From: JBICIG01 sp043101605
Lineage (GTDB): Bacteria > Planctomycetota > Phycisphaerae > Phycisphaerales > UBA1924
Direction of reading: 5' to 3'
DNA length: 9,827 bases
Assembly: GCA_043101605.1 (NCBI GenBank)
Contig: JBICIG010000031.1
Span: 1-9,827, forward strand
The notes under the pieces are model-generated. The model did not search any database, had not been told where the DNA came from, and was given only the letters and a program-made list of their open reading frames with translations. Positions 1 through 7,066 of this stretch are shown here, one piece after another. Positions within the stretch are counted from its first letter, which is position 1. Each line of letters starts with the position of its first letter. Both the position numbers and the translations under genes were made by a program.

Positions 1-446
1 TCCTCGTCCCCACCGAGAAGACCAAGACCATCAAGGGCGGCAAGCAGAAGATCACCGAGACCAAGCTCTACCCGGGCTATGTCTTCGTCGAGATGCGCCT
101 CGAGCCCGACGGCCGCATCCCCCAGGATGTCTTCTTCCTCATCAAGGAGACCACCGGCGTCGGCGATTTCGTCGGCACCGCCGGCCGCCCCACCCCCATG
201 GCCGAGCACGAGATCGAGAAGATGCTCCTCGACTCGCGCAAGCCCGAAGAGCAGCCTCTCATCAAGCTCTCCTTCGAGAAGGGCGAAGCCGTCACCATCA
301 AGGAAGGCCCCTTCGAGGGATACGAGGGCACCGTCGACGAGATCATGCCCGACAAGGGCATGGTCCGCGTCCTGGTCACCATCTTCGGCCGCCAGGCACC
401 CATCGACCTCGAAGAGTGGCAGATCGCCAAGGCCGACGAGGCCTGA
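1..446 (+). CDS. nusG: Transcription termination/antitermination protein NusG, 3' part (5' end outside window)
   Basis: NusG binds RNA polymerase through its N-terminal NGN domain and contacts Rho or ribosomal protein S10 through its C-terminal KOW domain, affecting elongation, termination and transcription-translation coupling. The frame is open from base 3 and yields 147 visible residues. The end of the NGN domain shows the family signature LYPGYVFVEM (about residues 22-31), followed by a segment ending in TGVGDFVG. A linker leads to a typical KOW domain (about residues 91-147) with FEKGEAVTIKEGPFEGYEG and VLVTIFGRQAPIDLE. The 5' end, probably a few tens of codons, lies outside the window. 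The gene is followed by a strong hairpin and an unrelated gene, not by rplK as in many bacteria. The family call is secure; whether this is the main NusG or a paralogue cannot be told from the fragment. Confidence 0.95.
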   Translation, partial: LVPTEKTKTIKGGKQKITETKLYPGYVFVEMRLEPDGRIPQDVFFLIKETTGVGDFVGTAGRPTPMAEHEIEKMLLDSRKPEEQPLIKLSFEKGEAVTIKEGPFEGYEGTVDEIMPDKGMVRVLVTIFGRQAPIDLEEWQIAKADEA

Positions 447-484
447 GCCCTCGGCGTCGCATCGCCCCATCCGCCTGCGATCCA

Positions 485-519
485 CGCACCCCGGGAATCA
501 ACCCCCGGGGTGCGGTCTT
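485..519 (+). terminator. Intrinsic terminator after nusG
   Basis: A perfect 11-bp stem (CGCACCCCGGG at 485-495 pairing with CCCGGGGTGCG at 504-514) encloses an 8-base loop (AATCAACC). It starts 38 bases after the nusG stop. The tail GTCTTATCCT is only moderately T-rich, as is common in high-GC genomes. The long GC stem just after a stop codon makes termination the most likely role. Confidence 0.82.
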
Positions 520-524
520 ATCCT
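519..524 (+). promoter_or_regulatory. -10-like element (TATCCT) of the AsmA-like gene
   Basis: TATCCT lies directly after the terminator stem and ends 30 bases before the GTG start of the next gene. It fits the TAnnnT pattern seen before several genes in this window. No good -35 is visible; the -35 position would fall in the terminator loop. The predicted leader is about 24 bases and holds the Shine-Dalgarno-like GAAAGG at 543-548. Confidence 0.45.
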
Positions 525-554
525 CACAGGGAGCATCACACCGAAAGGTCTGCC

Positions 555-2195
555 GTGAGCGCCGCAACCAAAGCGTCCAAGCCCGCCCCGAAGAAACGCA
601 AGTCGGGCCTCCGCAGGATCATCGTGCTGCTGATCCTCCTCGTTCTCCTGTTGCCCGTCGCGGGCTACTTCGCCCTCCCACCCATCGCCGGCGCGATGAT
701 CCCGGGCGTCCTCGAACGGGCCGCGGCAAACAAGATTGACGGCACGCTCAACGTCGATTCCGCCTCCTTCTCCTGGTCGGGCACCCAGCGCATCACCGGC
801 ATCGAACTCACCGACCCCGAGGGCAACCCCGTCGCCACCGTCGACCTCTCGATGAAAGCCGGACTCCTCGACCTCGTCCTCGGCTCGCGCGACCTCGGCA
901 CCATCACCATCTCGGGCAACGCCGACATCACCCGCAACGCCGACGGCTCCACCAACCTCCAGCGCGCCCTCGGCAAGCTCCTCGACCCCGACAAGCCCAA
1001 AGACCCCGACGCCAAGCCCGCCTCGCTCCCCAGGAACCTCAAGGCCCGCCTCGAACTCGCGGGCTTCAACGCCAGCTACACCGACCTCCAGACCGGCCGC
1101 GTCGCACGGCTCTCCAACATCACCATCGACGCCCTGCTCGCGCCCGACACCCCATTCTCGCTCGACGCGACCGCCGATCTCCGCGCCTCCGAAGCCGCCG
1201 ACCCCAAAGCCACCGGCGAACCCGCCAGGCTCGCCGCCAACATCAACCTCACCGACTGGTCCGACGCCGAAGGCCGTCTCACCCCGGAGAAGTCCGCCGC
1301 CGACCTCGCCCTCTCCATCGACCGCGTCCGCACCGCCATCCTCGACGACGCGCTCCAGCAGCGCGGCCTGCTCGTCGATCTTCTGGGAGACACCAGCACC
1401 ACCACGCTCAACGCGGCCCTCAGCCGCGAACGCGCTGTGCTCGACTTCCGCTTCGAGTCCCCCCGCGCCGCGGTTACGCTCGACGGCACCGTCACCGACC
1501 GGGTGCTGCGCCTCAACCAGCCCGCCGTCCTCGAACTCCGCACCATCTCCCCCGCGCTGGCCGACCGCGCCTTCCAGGCCGTCCCGTGGGTCGGCTCGAT
1601 CGAGAAGACCGCCGCCGACGGCCCGGCGACCATCACGCTCTCCAGCCTCACGCTCCCGCTCACCGGCGCGCTCGAAGGCTTCGACGCCGACCTGACCGTC
1701 GACCTCGGCGCCGCGAGCTTCCAGGCCAGCCCGGAGTTCGCCCGCGTGCTCTCGCTGGCGAACTGGGATGTCTCGGGCCAGGTCGGCCGCCGTCTCGAGC
1801 CGCTGAACCTCACCGTCCGCTCCGGAACGCTCAGCTACGACGAGTTCGCCGTCCCAGTGGGAGAGTTCTCCTTGTTGACCAAGGGCAAGATCGACCTGGT
1901 CAATCGCACGCGCGAGGTCGTCGTCACCGTCCCCTTCGACGCGCTCAGCGAGGAGTTCGCCAGCAAGCTCAAGCTCGATCTCACTGGGCAACTGGCCCGT
2001 CTCGGGCCCGTGGGCGATGTCCTCAAGGACGCCACCAGGGTGCCCCTCAAGGTCACCGGCAACCTCGACAGCCCGCCCACCATCGAGGTCGACACCGAGC
2101 AGATGAAAGCCAACCTGATGAACAACCTCACCAGGCCCGGCGGCACCGGCGAGCAACTCCTCCGCGGCATCCTCGACCGCATCGGCGGCGGCTGA
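555..2195 (+). CDS. Membrane-anchored AsmA-like protein of unknown role
   Basis: The protein has 546 residues from a GTG start preceded by GAAAGG with a 6-base gap. An upstream in-frame GTG at 510 lies inside the terminator stem and is rejected. A short Lys/Arg-rich N-terminus (to about residue 21) precedes one hydrophobic helix (about 22-42), so most of the chain should sit outside the cytoplasm. The first soluble segment, with SASFSWSGTQRITGIELTDP and later ATVDLSM, resembles the start of AsmA/TamB/YhdP-type proteins. The C-terminal part (GKIDLVNRTREVVVTVPFDAL, then VPLKVTGNLDSPP) resembles the AsmA C-terminal repeat. That superfamily is linked to envelope assembly and lipid transport between membranes; this role is inferred by similarity only. 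The gene has its own putative promoter and is separated from nusG by a terminator, so it is probably a single transcription unit. Confidence 0.72.
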   Translation: MSAATKASKPAPKKRKSGLRRIIVLLILLVLLLPVAGYFALPPIAGAMIPGVLERAAANKIDGTLNVDSASFSWSGTQRITGIELTDPEGNPVATVDLSMKAGLLDLVLGSRDLGTITISGNADITRNADGSTNLQRALGKLLDPDKPKDPDAKPASLPRNLKARLELAGFNASYTDLQTGRVARLSNITIDALLAPDTPFSLDATADLRASEAADPKATGEPARLAANINLTDWSDAEGRLTPEKSAADLALSIDRVRTAILDDALQQRGLLVDLLGDTSTTTLNAALSRERAVLDFRFESPRAAVTLDGTVTDRVLRLNQPAVLELRTISPALADRAFQAVPWVGSIEKTAADGPATITLSSLTLPLTGALEGFDADLTVDLGAASFQASPEFARVLSLANWDVSGQVGRRLEPLNLTVRSGTLSYDEFAVPVGEFSLLTKGKIDLVNRTREVVVTVPFDALSEEFASKLKLDLTGQLARLGPVGDVLKDATRVPLKVTGNLDSPPTIEVDTEQMKANLMNNLTRPGGTGEQLLRGILDRIGGG

Positions 2196-2224
2196 CCCTG
2201 CCCCGCGCCACCCCCGATTCCGCA

Positions 2225-2230
2225 TACTCT
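2225..2230 (+). promoter_or_regulatory. -10-like element (TACTCT) of the secreted-protein gene
   Basis: TACTCT stands in the 65-base gap between two genes and ends exactly 30 bases before the ATG at 2261, the same distance as the -10-like element before the AsmA-like gene. A GGAG Shine-Dalgarno follows at 2250-2253. No convincing -35 is seen, so this rests on position and on the shared TAnnnT pattern. Confidence 0.42.
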
Positions 2231-2260
2231 GGGCAAATTCGCCTGACACGGAGCCAAGCC

Positions 2261-2905
2261 ATGCGCACCAGAAGCCGCCTGATCCCCGTCGTCGCCGCCC
2301 TCGCGTGCTCGATGCCCGCGTCGGCGACCCACGCCCCCGATCAGCCCGCCGAGACGCCCGTCCTCAAGGAGTCGCTCGCCAAAGCGGCTCAGATCATCGA
2401 TCGCGTCGGGAAGAACCGCGACGAGCTCATCGGCGAGGCGCTTTTCAACCTGCTGCTCGACACCATCGAGCCGCACTGGGACAGCTTCGCCAAGCCCAGG
2501 CTCGGCACGCCGGGCAACGAGTCCGACTTCCAGCGCATCACCATCAACAAGACCGGCACCGGATTCGATGGACTCCGCATCGTCCCGCCAGCCGGCGGGA
2601 GCTGGGACCTCAACTGGGAGTTCGTGATCCCCGACGACGCCGGCACACCGACCTGGTACATCCTCTCGTCCGAGGGCGCCCTCGCCCAGGGCTTCCAGAG
2701 CTACGACCACTACCGCAACTCGCGCATCCGCGGGCACGAGGTCGCCCCGCAGAACCTGCACATCGTCCAGCCGCTCACCGGCGGTCAGCTCCGCGAGGGC
2801 AAGGACTACCTGATCTGGTTCCGCGTCAAGACCGACAAGCCCGTCGAGCTGCTTGTCCGCATCGATCTCACGCCTGCCCCGGCGACCGATGAGCCCAACG
2901 GCTGA
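2261..2905 (+). CDS. Secreted protein of unknown function with Sec signal peptide
   Basis: This 214-residue protein is not recognised. The ATG is supported by GGAG seven bases upstream. The N-terminus is a classic Sec signal: Arg residues at 2, 4 and 6, a hydrophobic core (IPVVAALAC) and an ASA site with cleavage likely after residue 22. The single Cys at 16 does not make a good lipobox, since Ala stands at -3, so export as a soluble protein is more likely than lipidation. The mature part has a helical stretch (about 33-75) followed by a Trp- and Tyr-rich, probably beta-rich part (WDLNWEFVIP, TWYILSSEG, GKDYLIWFRVKTDKPVELLVRIDL). The last segment looks like an edge of a beta-sandwich. It has its own putative promoter and converges on the peptidase gene with only three bases between stop codons. 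Confidence 0.8.
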   Translation: MRTRSRLIPVVAALACSMPASATHAPDQPAETPVLKESLAKAAQIIDRVGKNRDELIGEALFNLLLDTIEPHWDSFAKPRLGTPGNESDFQRITINKTGTGFDGLRIVPPAGGSWDLNWEFVIPDDAGTPTWYILSSEGALAQGFQSYDHYRNSRIRGHEVAPQNLHIVQPLTGGQLREGKDYLIWFRVKTDKPVELLVRIDLTPAPATDEPNG

Positions 2906-2913
2906 AGCTCAGC
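2901..2913. repeat. Small inverted repeat formed by two convergent stop codons
   Basis: GCTGA-AGC-TCAGC: the TGA stop of the secreted-protein gene and the TGA stop of the peptidase gene face each other across three bases, and two flanking bases on each side extend the symmetry to 5 bp. The stem is too short to be an obvious terminator by itself. Confidence 0.6.
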
Positions 2914-4162
2914 GCGCTCCGTCAAGAACGCCCGAACGCTCGTTCCAGAGCTTCTCGAGCCGATCACCCAACGGAGCCGTCGCGCCCAGCCCGAGCCCGC
3001 ACGCGATCAGCAGATCAACGAGCCCGTCAAAATCGCTGATCGACACGAACTCGCGCCCCACGCGCGCCCGTTCGGTGTTGGTCCCCGCCTGCACCGCGTC
3101 GAGGTCGGCCATGTTGTGGTAGTTGCCCAACGGCAGGCACAGGCAGGTCGCGTCGTACCCGTACGAGCAGAACACGCTCGCCTCGCACGCCCCGCCGCTC
3201 ATCAGCCGACGCTGCCACTTCCACTTGGGAGCCGCGTCGAGCTTCTGCGCCGCGGTCGGGGGCGAGCCGCCGGCGATCTCCTCCGCCCGCGCGTTGATCG
3301 CCGCCGTCAGGCTCGGGCTGAACACGCTCAACCGATCCCCCACGCGCACGATCGGCCCCGCGCCGATCGGCGCCTCGGGCATCGCCCGCGAGTTCTCCAG
3401 CGCGATCACCGCCGCGTCCTTGGGCATCGTCTCGGCCCGGCACGCGCCGATCGCCCCGATGAACCCGACTTCCTCGGCCCGCGTGAACAGCAGCCGCACC
3501 TCGCCGACCGCCTCGCCCGCCGACCGCGCCGCCCGCAACTCGTCCATCGCCGCCAGCGCCGCGACCAGCGCCGCGAGATCATCGCACGCGTGCGTGCGCA
3601 GCATCCCGCCCGTGATCTCGGCCTCGGGCAGCGTCCAGGTCGCGACATCGCCCACGCGCGCCGCGCCCGCATCCCCCTCGAACTCGGCCAGGAACCGCTT
3701 GTAAGGCTCCTGCGGCCCGACGCGCTCGGTCAGCCGCCCCGCCAAGGCCGCATCGCCGTCCTCCGACACATGCAGCGTTACCTCGGCGTCGACGAAGTAG
3801 TCGTCCATCACCCCGCCGCGGAACGCGAGTTCCAGCGTGCCCGGCCCGACCACCCGCTCGACGACGAACGCCGGATGATCCAGGTGCGCCGTGAAGTAAA
3901 TCGGCCGCGCTTTCTCGGGCTTCTTCCCCTTCGTGGGGGCGGGTTCCCGAAACGCGATCGTCAGATTCCCGTGCCGATCCGCCGACATCTCCAGGTCGGC
4001 TCGCTCCGCCACCCATTGCGTGATCCACGCGACAACGCGCGACTCCCGCCCCGCCGCGGTCGGGATCGGCGTGACTTCGAGCAGCCATGCGTGGTGCGCC
4101 GCGCGCCGCGCCGTGTCCACATTCCAGATCGCCGGCTTCGCGTCACTCAAGGCGTGGCTCAC
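2909..4162 (-). CDS. Clan MH zinc metallo-aminopeptidase (M42/M20/M28-like)
   Basis: The protein has 417 residues and is a probable cytoplasmic aminopeptidase with two metal ions, removing N-terminal residues from peptides. The ordered ligand motifs of this clan are visible: HLDH (His93, Asp95), ACDD (Asp194, Asp195), RAEEVGFIG (Glu230 as probable general base, Glu231), ALENS (Glu256) and YHNMAD (His349). The EExGxxG motif and the final His close to Asn-Met-Ala-Asp best fit the M42/M20 type. Glu256 stands where M42 enzymes often have Asp. No signal peptide is seen. The GTG start overlaps the helicase TGA stop by four bases (GTGA), and no strong Shine-Dalgarno is visible, which points to translational coupling with the helicase. 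Substrate specificity cannot be read from the sequence; a dipeptidase or deacylase of the same clan remains possible. Confidence 0.82.
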   Translation of the reverse strand: MSHALSDAKPAIWNVDTARRAAHHAWLLEVTPIPTAAGRESRVVAWITQWVAERADLEMSADRHGNLTIAFREPAPTKGKKPEKARPIYFTAHLDHPAFVVERVVGPGTLELAFRGGVMDDYFVDAEVTLHVSEDGDAALAGRLTERVGPQEPYKRFLAEFEGDAGAARVGDVATWTLPEAEITGGMLRTHACDDLAALVAALAAMDELRAARSAGEAVGEVRLLFTRAEEVGFIGAIGACRAETMPKDAAVIALENSRAMPEAPIGAGPIVRVGDRLSVFSPSLTAAINARAEEIAGGSPPTAAQKLDAAPKWKWQRRLMSGGACEASVFCSYGYDATCLCLPLGNYHNMADLDAVQAGTNTERARVGREFVSISDFDGLVDLLIACGLGLGATAPLGDRLEKLWNERSGVLDGAR

Positions 4163-5991
4163 AGATCATCCAGCTTGTTCGACCGGGCCGTGCGCACCTT
4201 CCCGCCCATGCGCTTGCTGGGCATCTTGGTCGGCACGATCCCGCCGGGGAACTTGCTCTCGATCTTCTGCTTGATCCGCTCGTCCTGCTTCTTCTCATCA
4301 GGGATCCGCGGCGCCTCGGTCGTGAACCGGCTCCGCGCCGGCACGCTCTCGATCTCGATCACCGGGCGACCCCCGGGCGCGACATCCTTCCACCCCTCGG
4401 GACGCTCCGACGCCTCGAAGTCCGGGTAGTCCATCGCGGGGATCGCGAAGTTGATCAGGTCCTCGATCTGCGTCAGCAGCTTGCCCTGCTGGGGCGTCAC
4501 GAAGCTCCACGCCACACCGCCGCGGCCCGCCCGGGCCGTGCGCCCGATCCGGTGCACATACACCTCGGCGTCCTCGGGCAGGTCGTAGTTGATGACATGG
4601 CTGATGCCCTCGACATCCAGCCCGCGGGCCGCCAGGTCCGACGCGACCACCACGCCCAGCCGCCCCGAGCGCAGCTTCTTCATGACCTGGTCCCGCTGCG
4701 TCTGCCGCAGGTCCCCGTGGATCGCGACCGCCTTGATGCCCTTGCGCTCCAGGTGCTCGGCCAGCTCGTCCACATGCCGCTTGAGCCGACAGAACACCAG
4801 CGTCAACGCCGGCTCCTCGTGCGTCAGCAGGTGCACCAGCAGCCGCTTCTTGTCCCACGCCTGCACCGTCAGGTAGTGCTGCTCGACCAGCTTGACCGTC
4901 AACGAGCCCGAGCTCGTCACGATCTTCTCCGGGTCGCGCATGAACCGACGCGCCAAGTCCTCAATCTCGTCCGAGATCGTCGCTGACACCATGATCGTCT
5001 GCCGATCCTTCGGGCACTGCCGCAGAATCTTGCGGATGTCCTCGCGGAACCCGATGTCGAGCATCCGGTCCACCTCGTCGAGCACCACATACTTGAACCG
5101 GTCGAACCGCAGGTACCCGCGCTGGGCCATGTCCATCACACGACCCGGCGTCCCCACGATGATCTCCGGGCCCTTTTCCAGCCGCTGCGCCTGCGTCCGG
5201 ATGCTCTGCCCGCCGTAGATCGGCGTGATCCGCAGGTCCGTGTGCTCGGCGAGCTGGTGCAGCCCGTCGCGGATCTGGATCGCCAGCTCGCGCGTCGGCG
5301 CCAGCACCAGCGCCTGCGTCGGCTCGCCCGGCGTCACCACCTGCATCAGCGGCAACCCGAACGCCGCCGTCTTGCCCGTCCCCGTCTTGGCCTGACCAAG
5401 CAGGTCCTTCCCGGCGATCGCCGGCGGGATCAGCTGCGCCTGGATCACCGTCGGGCGGCGGAACCCGGCCGCATCCAGCCCGCGCACGATGTCCTCGTTC
5501 AGCCCCAGGTCCGCGAAGGTCCGCTCCAGATCGAACAGGTCCGGATCGTCCGGCTCGACCGGCACCGGACGCGCCCGAACCGGCACATCCTCGTCCGACT
5601 CCTCCCCGATCGCCTCGGCTTCCTCGCGCTCGCCATCGCGCGGCTTGCGCTTCCGCTTCCGCTTGCGCTTCTTCTTGCCGCCCTCGCCCCGATCTTCAGA
5701 CCGGTCCTCGCCCGGCCCGTCACCGGACTCGTCGCCGCCGCGAGCTTCGCCCGCGTCGCCTTCGGCCGAATCGGCACCGCCCGCCTTCGCCTCGGCCTTC
5801 TCGCGCTCGCCATCGCGCGACTTGCGCTTCCGCTTCCGCTTGCGCTTCTTCTTGGGCTTGCTCTCGTCGGCACCCTCGTCGGGGCCCGCCTCGGCGGTCT
5901 CCCGCTCGGCGCCCCGCGGCTCGCTCGATGCCTCGTGGCCCGAGGGATCACTCGTCGTGTCCGGCGTCTCCGGACGATCGCTGTCAGTCAT
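4159..5991 (-). CDS. DEAD-box ATP-dependent RNA helicase with Lys/Arg-rich N-terminal extension
   Basis: The protein has 610 residues from the ATG chosen here; it uses ATP to remodel RNA duplexes, in the RhlE/CshA style. All core motifs are present: Q motif (Phe159 to Gln184), motif I AKTGTGKT (201-208), Ia PTRELA (232-237), TPGR (281-284), motif II DEVD (305-308), SAT (336-338), LVFC (398-401), motif V ASDLAARGLDV (450-460) and HRIGRTARAG (480-489). Motif II reads DEVD, not DEAD. The first 145 or so residues are acidic, low in complexity and carry two KKKRKRKRKRK tracts (about 47-57 and 106-116), likely RNA-binding. The basic C-terminal tail ends near TARSNKLDDL. An in-frame GTG at 6069 would add 26 low-complexity residues; the ATG is preferred on codon only, as both have weak Shine-Dalgarno sites. 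The gene is coupled to the downstream peptidase. Confidence 0.93.
   Translation of the reverse strand: MTDSDRPETPDTTSDPSGHEASSEPRGAERETAEAGPDEGADESKPKKKRKRKRKRKSRDGEREKAEAKAGGADSAEGDAGEARGGDESGDGPGEDRSEDRGEGGKKKRKRKRKRKPRDGEREEAEAIGEESDEDVPVRARPVPVEPDDPDLFDLERTFADLGLNEDIVRGLDAAGFRRPTVIQAQLIPPAIAGKDLLGQAKTGTGKTAAFGLPLMQVVTPGEPTQALVLAPTRELAIQIRDGLHQLAEHTDLRITPIYGGQSIRTQAQRLEKGPEIIVGTPGRVMDMAQRGYLRFDRFKYVVLDEVDRMLDIGFREDIRKILRQCPKDRQTIMVSATISDEIEDLARRFMRDPEKIVTSSGSLTVKLVEQHYLTVQAWDKKRLLVHLLTHEEPALTLVFCRLKRHVDELAEHLERKGIKAVAIHGDLRQTQRDQVMKKLRSGRLGVVVASDLAARGLDVEGISHVINYDLPEDAEVYVHRIGRTARAGRGGVAWSFVTPQQGKLLTQIEDLINFAIPAMDYPDFEASERPEGWKDVAPGGRPVIEIESVPARSRFTTEAPRIPDEKKQDERIKQKIESKFPGGIVPTKMPSKRMGGKVRTARSNKLDDL
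5611..5677 (-). repeat. Basic-tract repeat, copy A (inside helicase gene)
   Basis: This 67-base unit matches 5788-5854 at 64 of 67 positions by direct comparison. It encodes a KKKRKRKRKRK run followed by PRDGEREEAEA. The copies are 177 bases (59 codons) apart and in the same frame, so this is an internal duplication within the N-terminal extension of the helicase. Confidence 0.85.
5788..5854 (-). repeat. Basic-tract repeat, copy B (inside helicase gene)
   Basis: This is the N-terminal-side copy of the same unit, encoding the KKKRKRKRKRK run followed by SRDGEREKAEA. Three base differences separate it from copy A, and each falls in or near the RDGERE segment, not in the Lys/Arg codons. The 59-residue period also contains an acidic Gly/Asp/Glu-rich spacer. 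Confidence 0.85.
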
Positions 5992-6132
5992 GGGTTCTCG
6001 CTTGGCCGATGCATCGGCCGGTCTGCCCTTGGGGGGTGCGGTCCCGGCGGCGGCGGCATCGCTGCCCACGCCCGGCTTCGGAGCCGCGGCCGCGCCCCAT
6101 CGGCGCGAGCCCTGCCCGTCCAGATCAGCCTC

Positions 6133-6138
6133 ATTCTA
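6133..6138 (-). promoter_or_regulatory. -10-like element (TAGAAT) upstream of the helicase
   Basis: On the minus strand TAGAAT matches the sigma-70 -10 consensus at five of six positions, in DNA that is otherwise nearly all G/C. Its first three bases are also the TAG stop of the glycosyltransferase gene. Transcription would start near 6126, giving a leader of about 135 bases to the ATG at 5991 or 57 bases to the GTG at 6069. No -35 is recognisable. Confidence 0.4.
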
Positions 6139-6969
6139 GGCTCCGCCCGCCCGATCCGACCCGTCGCCGCCCCCCGCCCGCTCGCCCCCGTCCGCCCGCG
6201 ATCGCGCCTCGTCGAGCAGGATCACATGCTTCATCAGCGATGCCCCCGCCGCCGATCCCGCCGCGCACCAACCCCGCCACCCGTCGCGCCAGGCGCTCTT
6301 GAGCACCAACTGCTTCAAGAACGCCCCGCCCGGCGAGGTCATCAGCTTCCACACGCTCCCCCGCCGCCCGTCCCTCACCATCGATTCGGCCGAGATCCGC
6401 GACAGCCGCACCTGCGCCGCCAGGAACGACGCGAAGTCCGCCGCCGTGTCGTGCCGAAGCACCCCCCCGAGCCGCTCGACCCGCCCGCTGTGCACCATGA
6501 GCTGATCGTGCGGATCGACGCCACCCCACGCGATCGACCCGGGAACCAGCGACCGGCGCACCAGCCGCGTCCGCCACTCGGGCTGCCACGCGTGCTCGAG
6601 AAACCGCCCGCGCATCCACACCCGCCGATTCACGCGATACCCCGCCACGCCCGGCTCATCGCGCGACAACGCCGCGCGGATCGACTCGCCCAAGTCGGGC
6701 TCGACGCTCTCATCGCTGTCGACGCTCAGCACCCAGTCGCGCTCGCAGAGCTCCAGCGCCATCTGCTTGGTCGCGACATGCCCGCGCCACCCCGTGCGCA
6801 CCACCCGTGCCCCCGCCCCCTCGAGCAGTTCGAGCGTCCCGTCCTCGGATCCCGAATCGACCGCGACGATCTCGCCCGCCAGCGCGCGCACCGAATCGAG
6901 CGTCCGCCCGATCGTGTCGGCGTTGTTTCGGCAGACGATCGCCACCGCGAGCGATGCGAGGGGTTCCAT
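6136..6969 (-). CDS. Family 2 glycosyltransferase (WaaE/KdtX-like)
   Basis: The protein has 277 residues with a GT-A fold start: VAIVCRNNADTIGRTLDSV (8-26), EIVAVDSGSEDGT (33-45) and a DXD-type motif VDSDESVEP (83-91) that should bind the metal and sugar nucleotide. WQPEWRTRLVRR (128-139), the DPHDQLMVH segment and the LRHDTAADFASFL segment resemble the WaaE/KdtX group, which adds a hexose to lipopolysaccharide inner core or related glycans. Donor and acceptor are unknown, and no other glycan gene is complete in the window. No membrane helix is obvious, though the region 215-255 is mildly amphipathic. The last 20 or so residues are Gly/Asp-rich and probably disordered. The ATG has no Shine-Dalgarno, and a promoter-like TTGACA lies close upstream. 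The TAG stop sits inside a promoter-like hexamer for the helicase downstream. Confidence 0.86.
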   Translation of the reverse strand: MEPLASLAVAIVCRNNADTIGRTLDSVRALAGEIVAVDSGSEDGTLELLEGAGARVVRTGWRGHVATKQMALELCERDWVLSVDSDESVEPDLGESIRAALSRDEPGVAGYRVNRRVWMRGRFLEHAWQPEWRTRLVRRSLVPGSIAWGGVDPHDQLMVHSGRVERLGGVLRHDTAADFASFLAAQVRLSRISAESMVRDGRRGSVWKLMTSPGGAFLKQLVLKSAWRDGWRGWCAAGSAAGASLMKHVILLDEARSRADGGERAGGGDGSDRAGGA

Positions 6970-6975
6970 CGGGCC

Positions 6976-7004
6976 ATCGTCCGCCGGGCGCGCGCTCCTG
7001 TCAA
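6976..7004 (-). promoter_or_regulatory. Putative promoter of the glycosyltransferase gene (TTGACA, 17 bases, GACGAT)
   Basis: On the minus strand a perfect -35 TTGACA (7004-6999) is followed after 17 bases by GACGAT (6981-6976), which matches the -10 consensus at three of six positions. Only six bases then separate it from the ATG at 6969, so the transcript could begin at or next to the start codon. The -10 is weak, which limits confidence. Confidence 0.4.
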
Positions 7005-7054
7005 CGCGGCGTGCCGAGCCCGCGAGTCTCCACCCAGCCCCCCGCCGCCCCGGT

Positions 7055-7060
7055 TAGCAT
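7055..7060 (+). promoter_or_regulatory. -10-like element (TAGCAT) of the DUF167 gene, leaderless geometry
   Basis: TAGCAT, preceded by CCCCGGT, ends six bases before the GTG at 7067, leaving no room for a Shine-Dalgarno site. With the usual distance from -10 to start of transcription, the transcript would begin at the start codon. It closely resembles the CCCCGG-TATCAT element before the next gene. No clear -35 is seen. Confidence 0.5.
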
Positions 7061-7066
7061 CCCGCC

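Noticed and set aside
510..554. Longer N-terminus for the AsmA-like protein from GTG at 510
   Set aside because: This start lies in the terminator stem and upstream of the likely transcription start; GAAAGG points to the GTG at 555.
498..2249. 583-codon open frame on the minus strand opposite the AsmA-like gene
   Set aside because: The translation is a Gly/Glu/Val/Asp-rich string without family motifs, as expected from the antisense of a GC3-biased gene. The + strand frame has a membrane anchor, Shine-Dalgarno and recognisable domains.
3116..4429. 437-codon open frame on the plus strand opposite the aminopeptidase
   Set aside because: Arg/Pro-rich shadow; the minus strand frame carries the full set of metallopeptidase motifs.
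5992..6069. Longer N-terminus for the helicase from GTG at 6069
   Set aside because: It would add 26 Ala/Pro/Lys residues with no conserved content and no good Shine-Dalgarno. Not excluded, but the ATG at 5991 is preferred.
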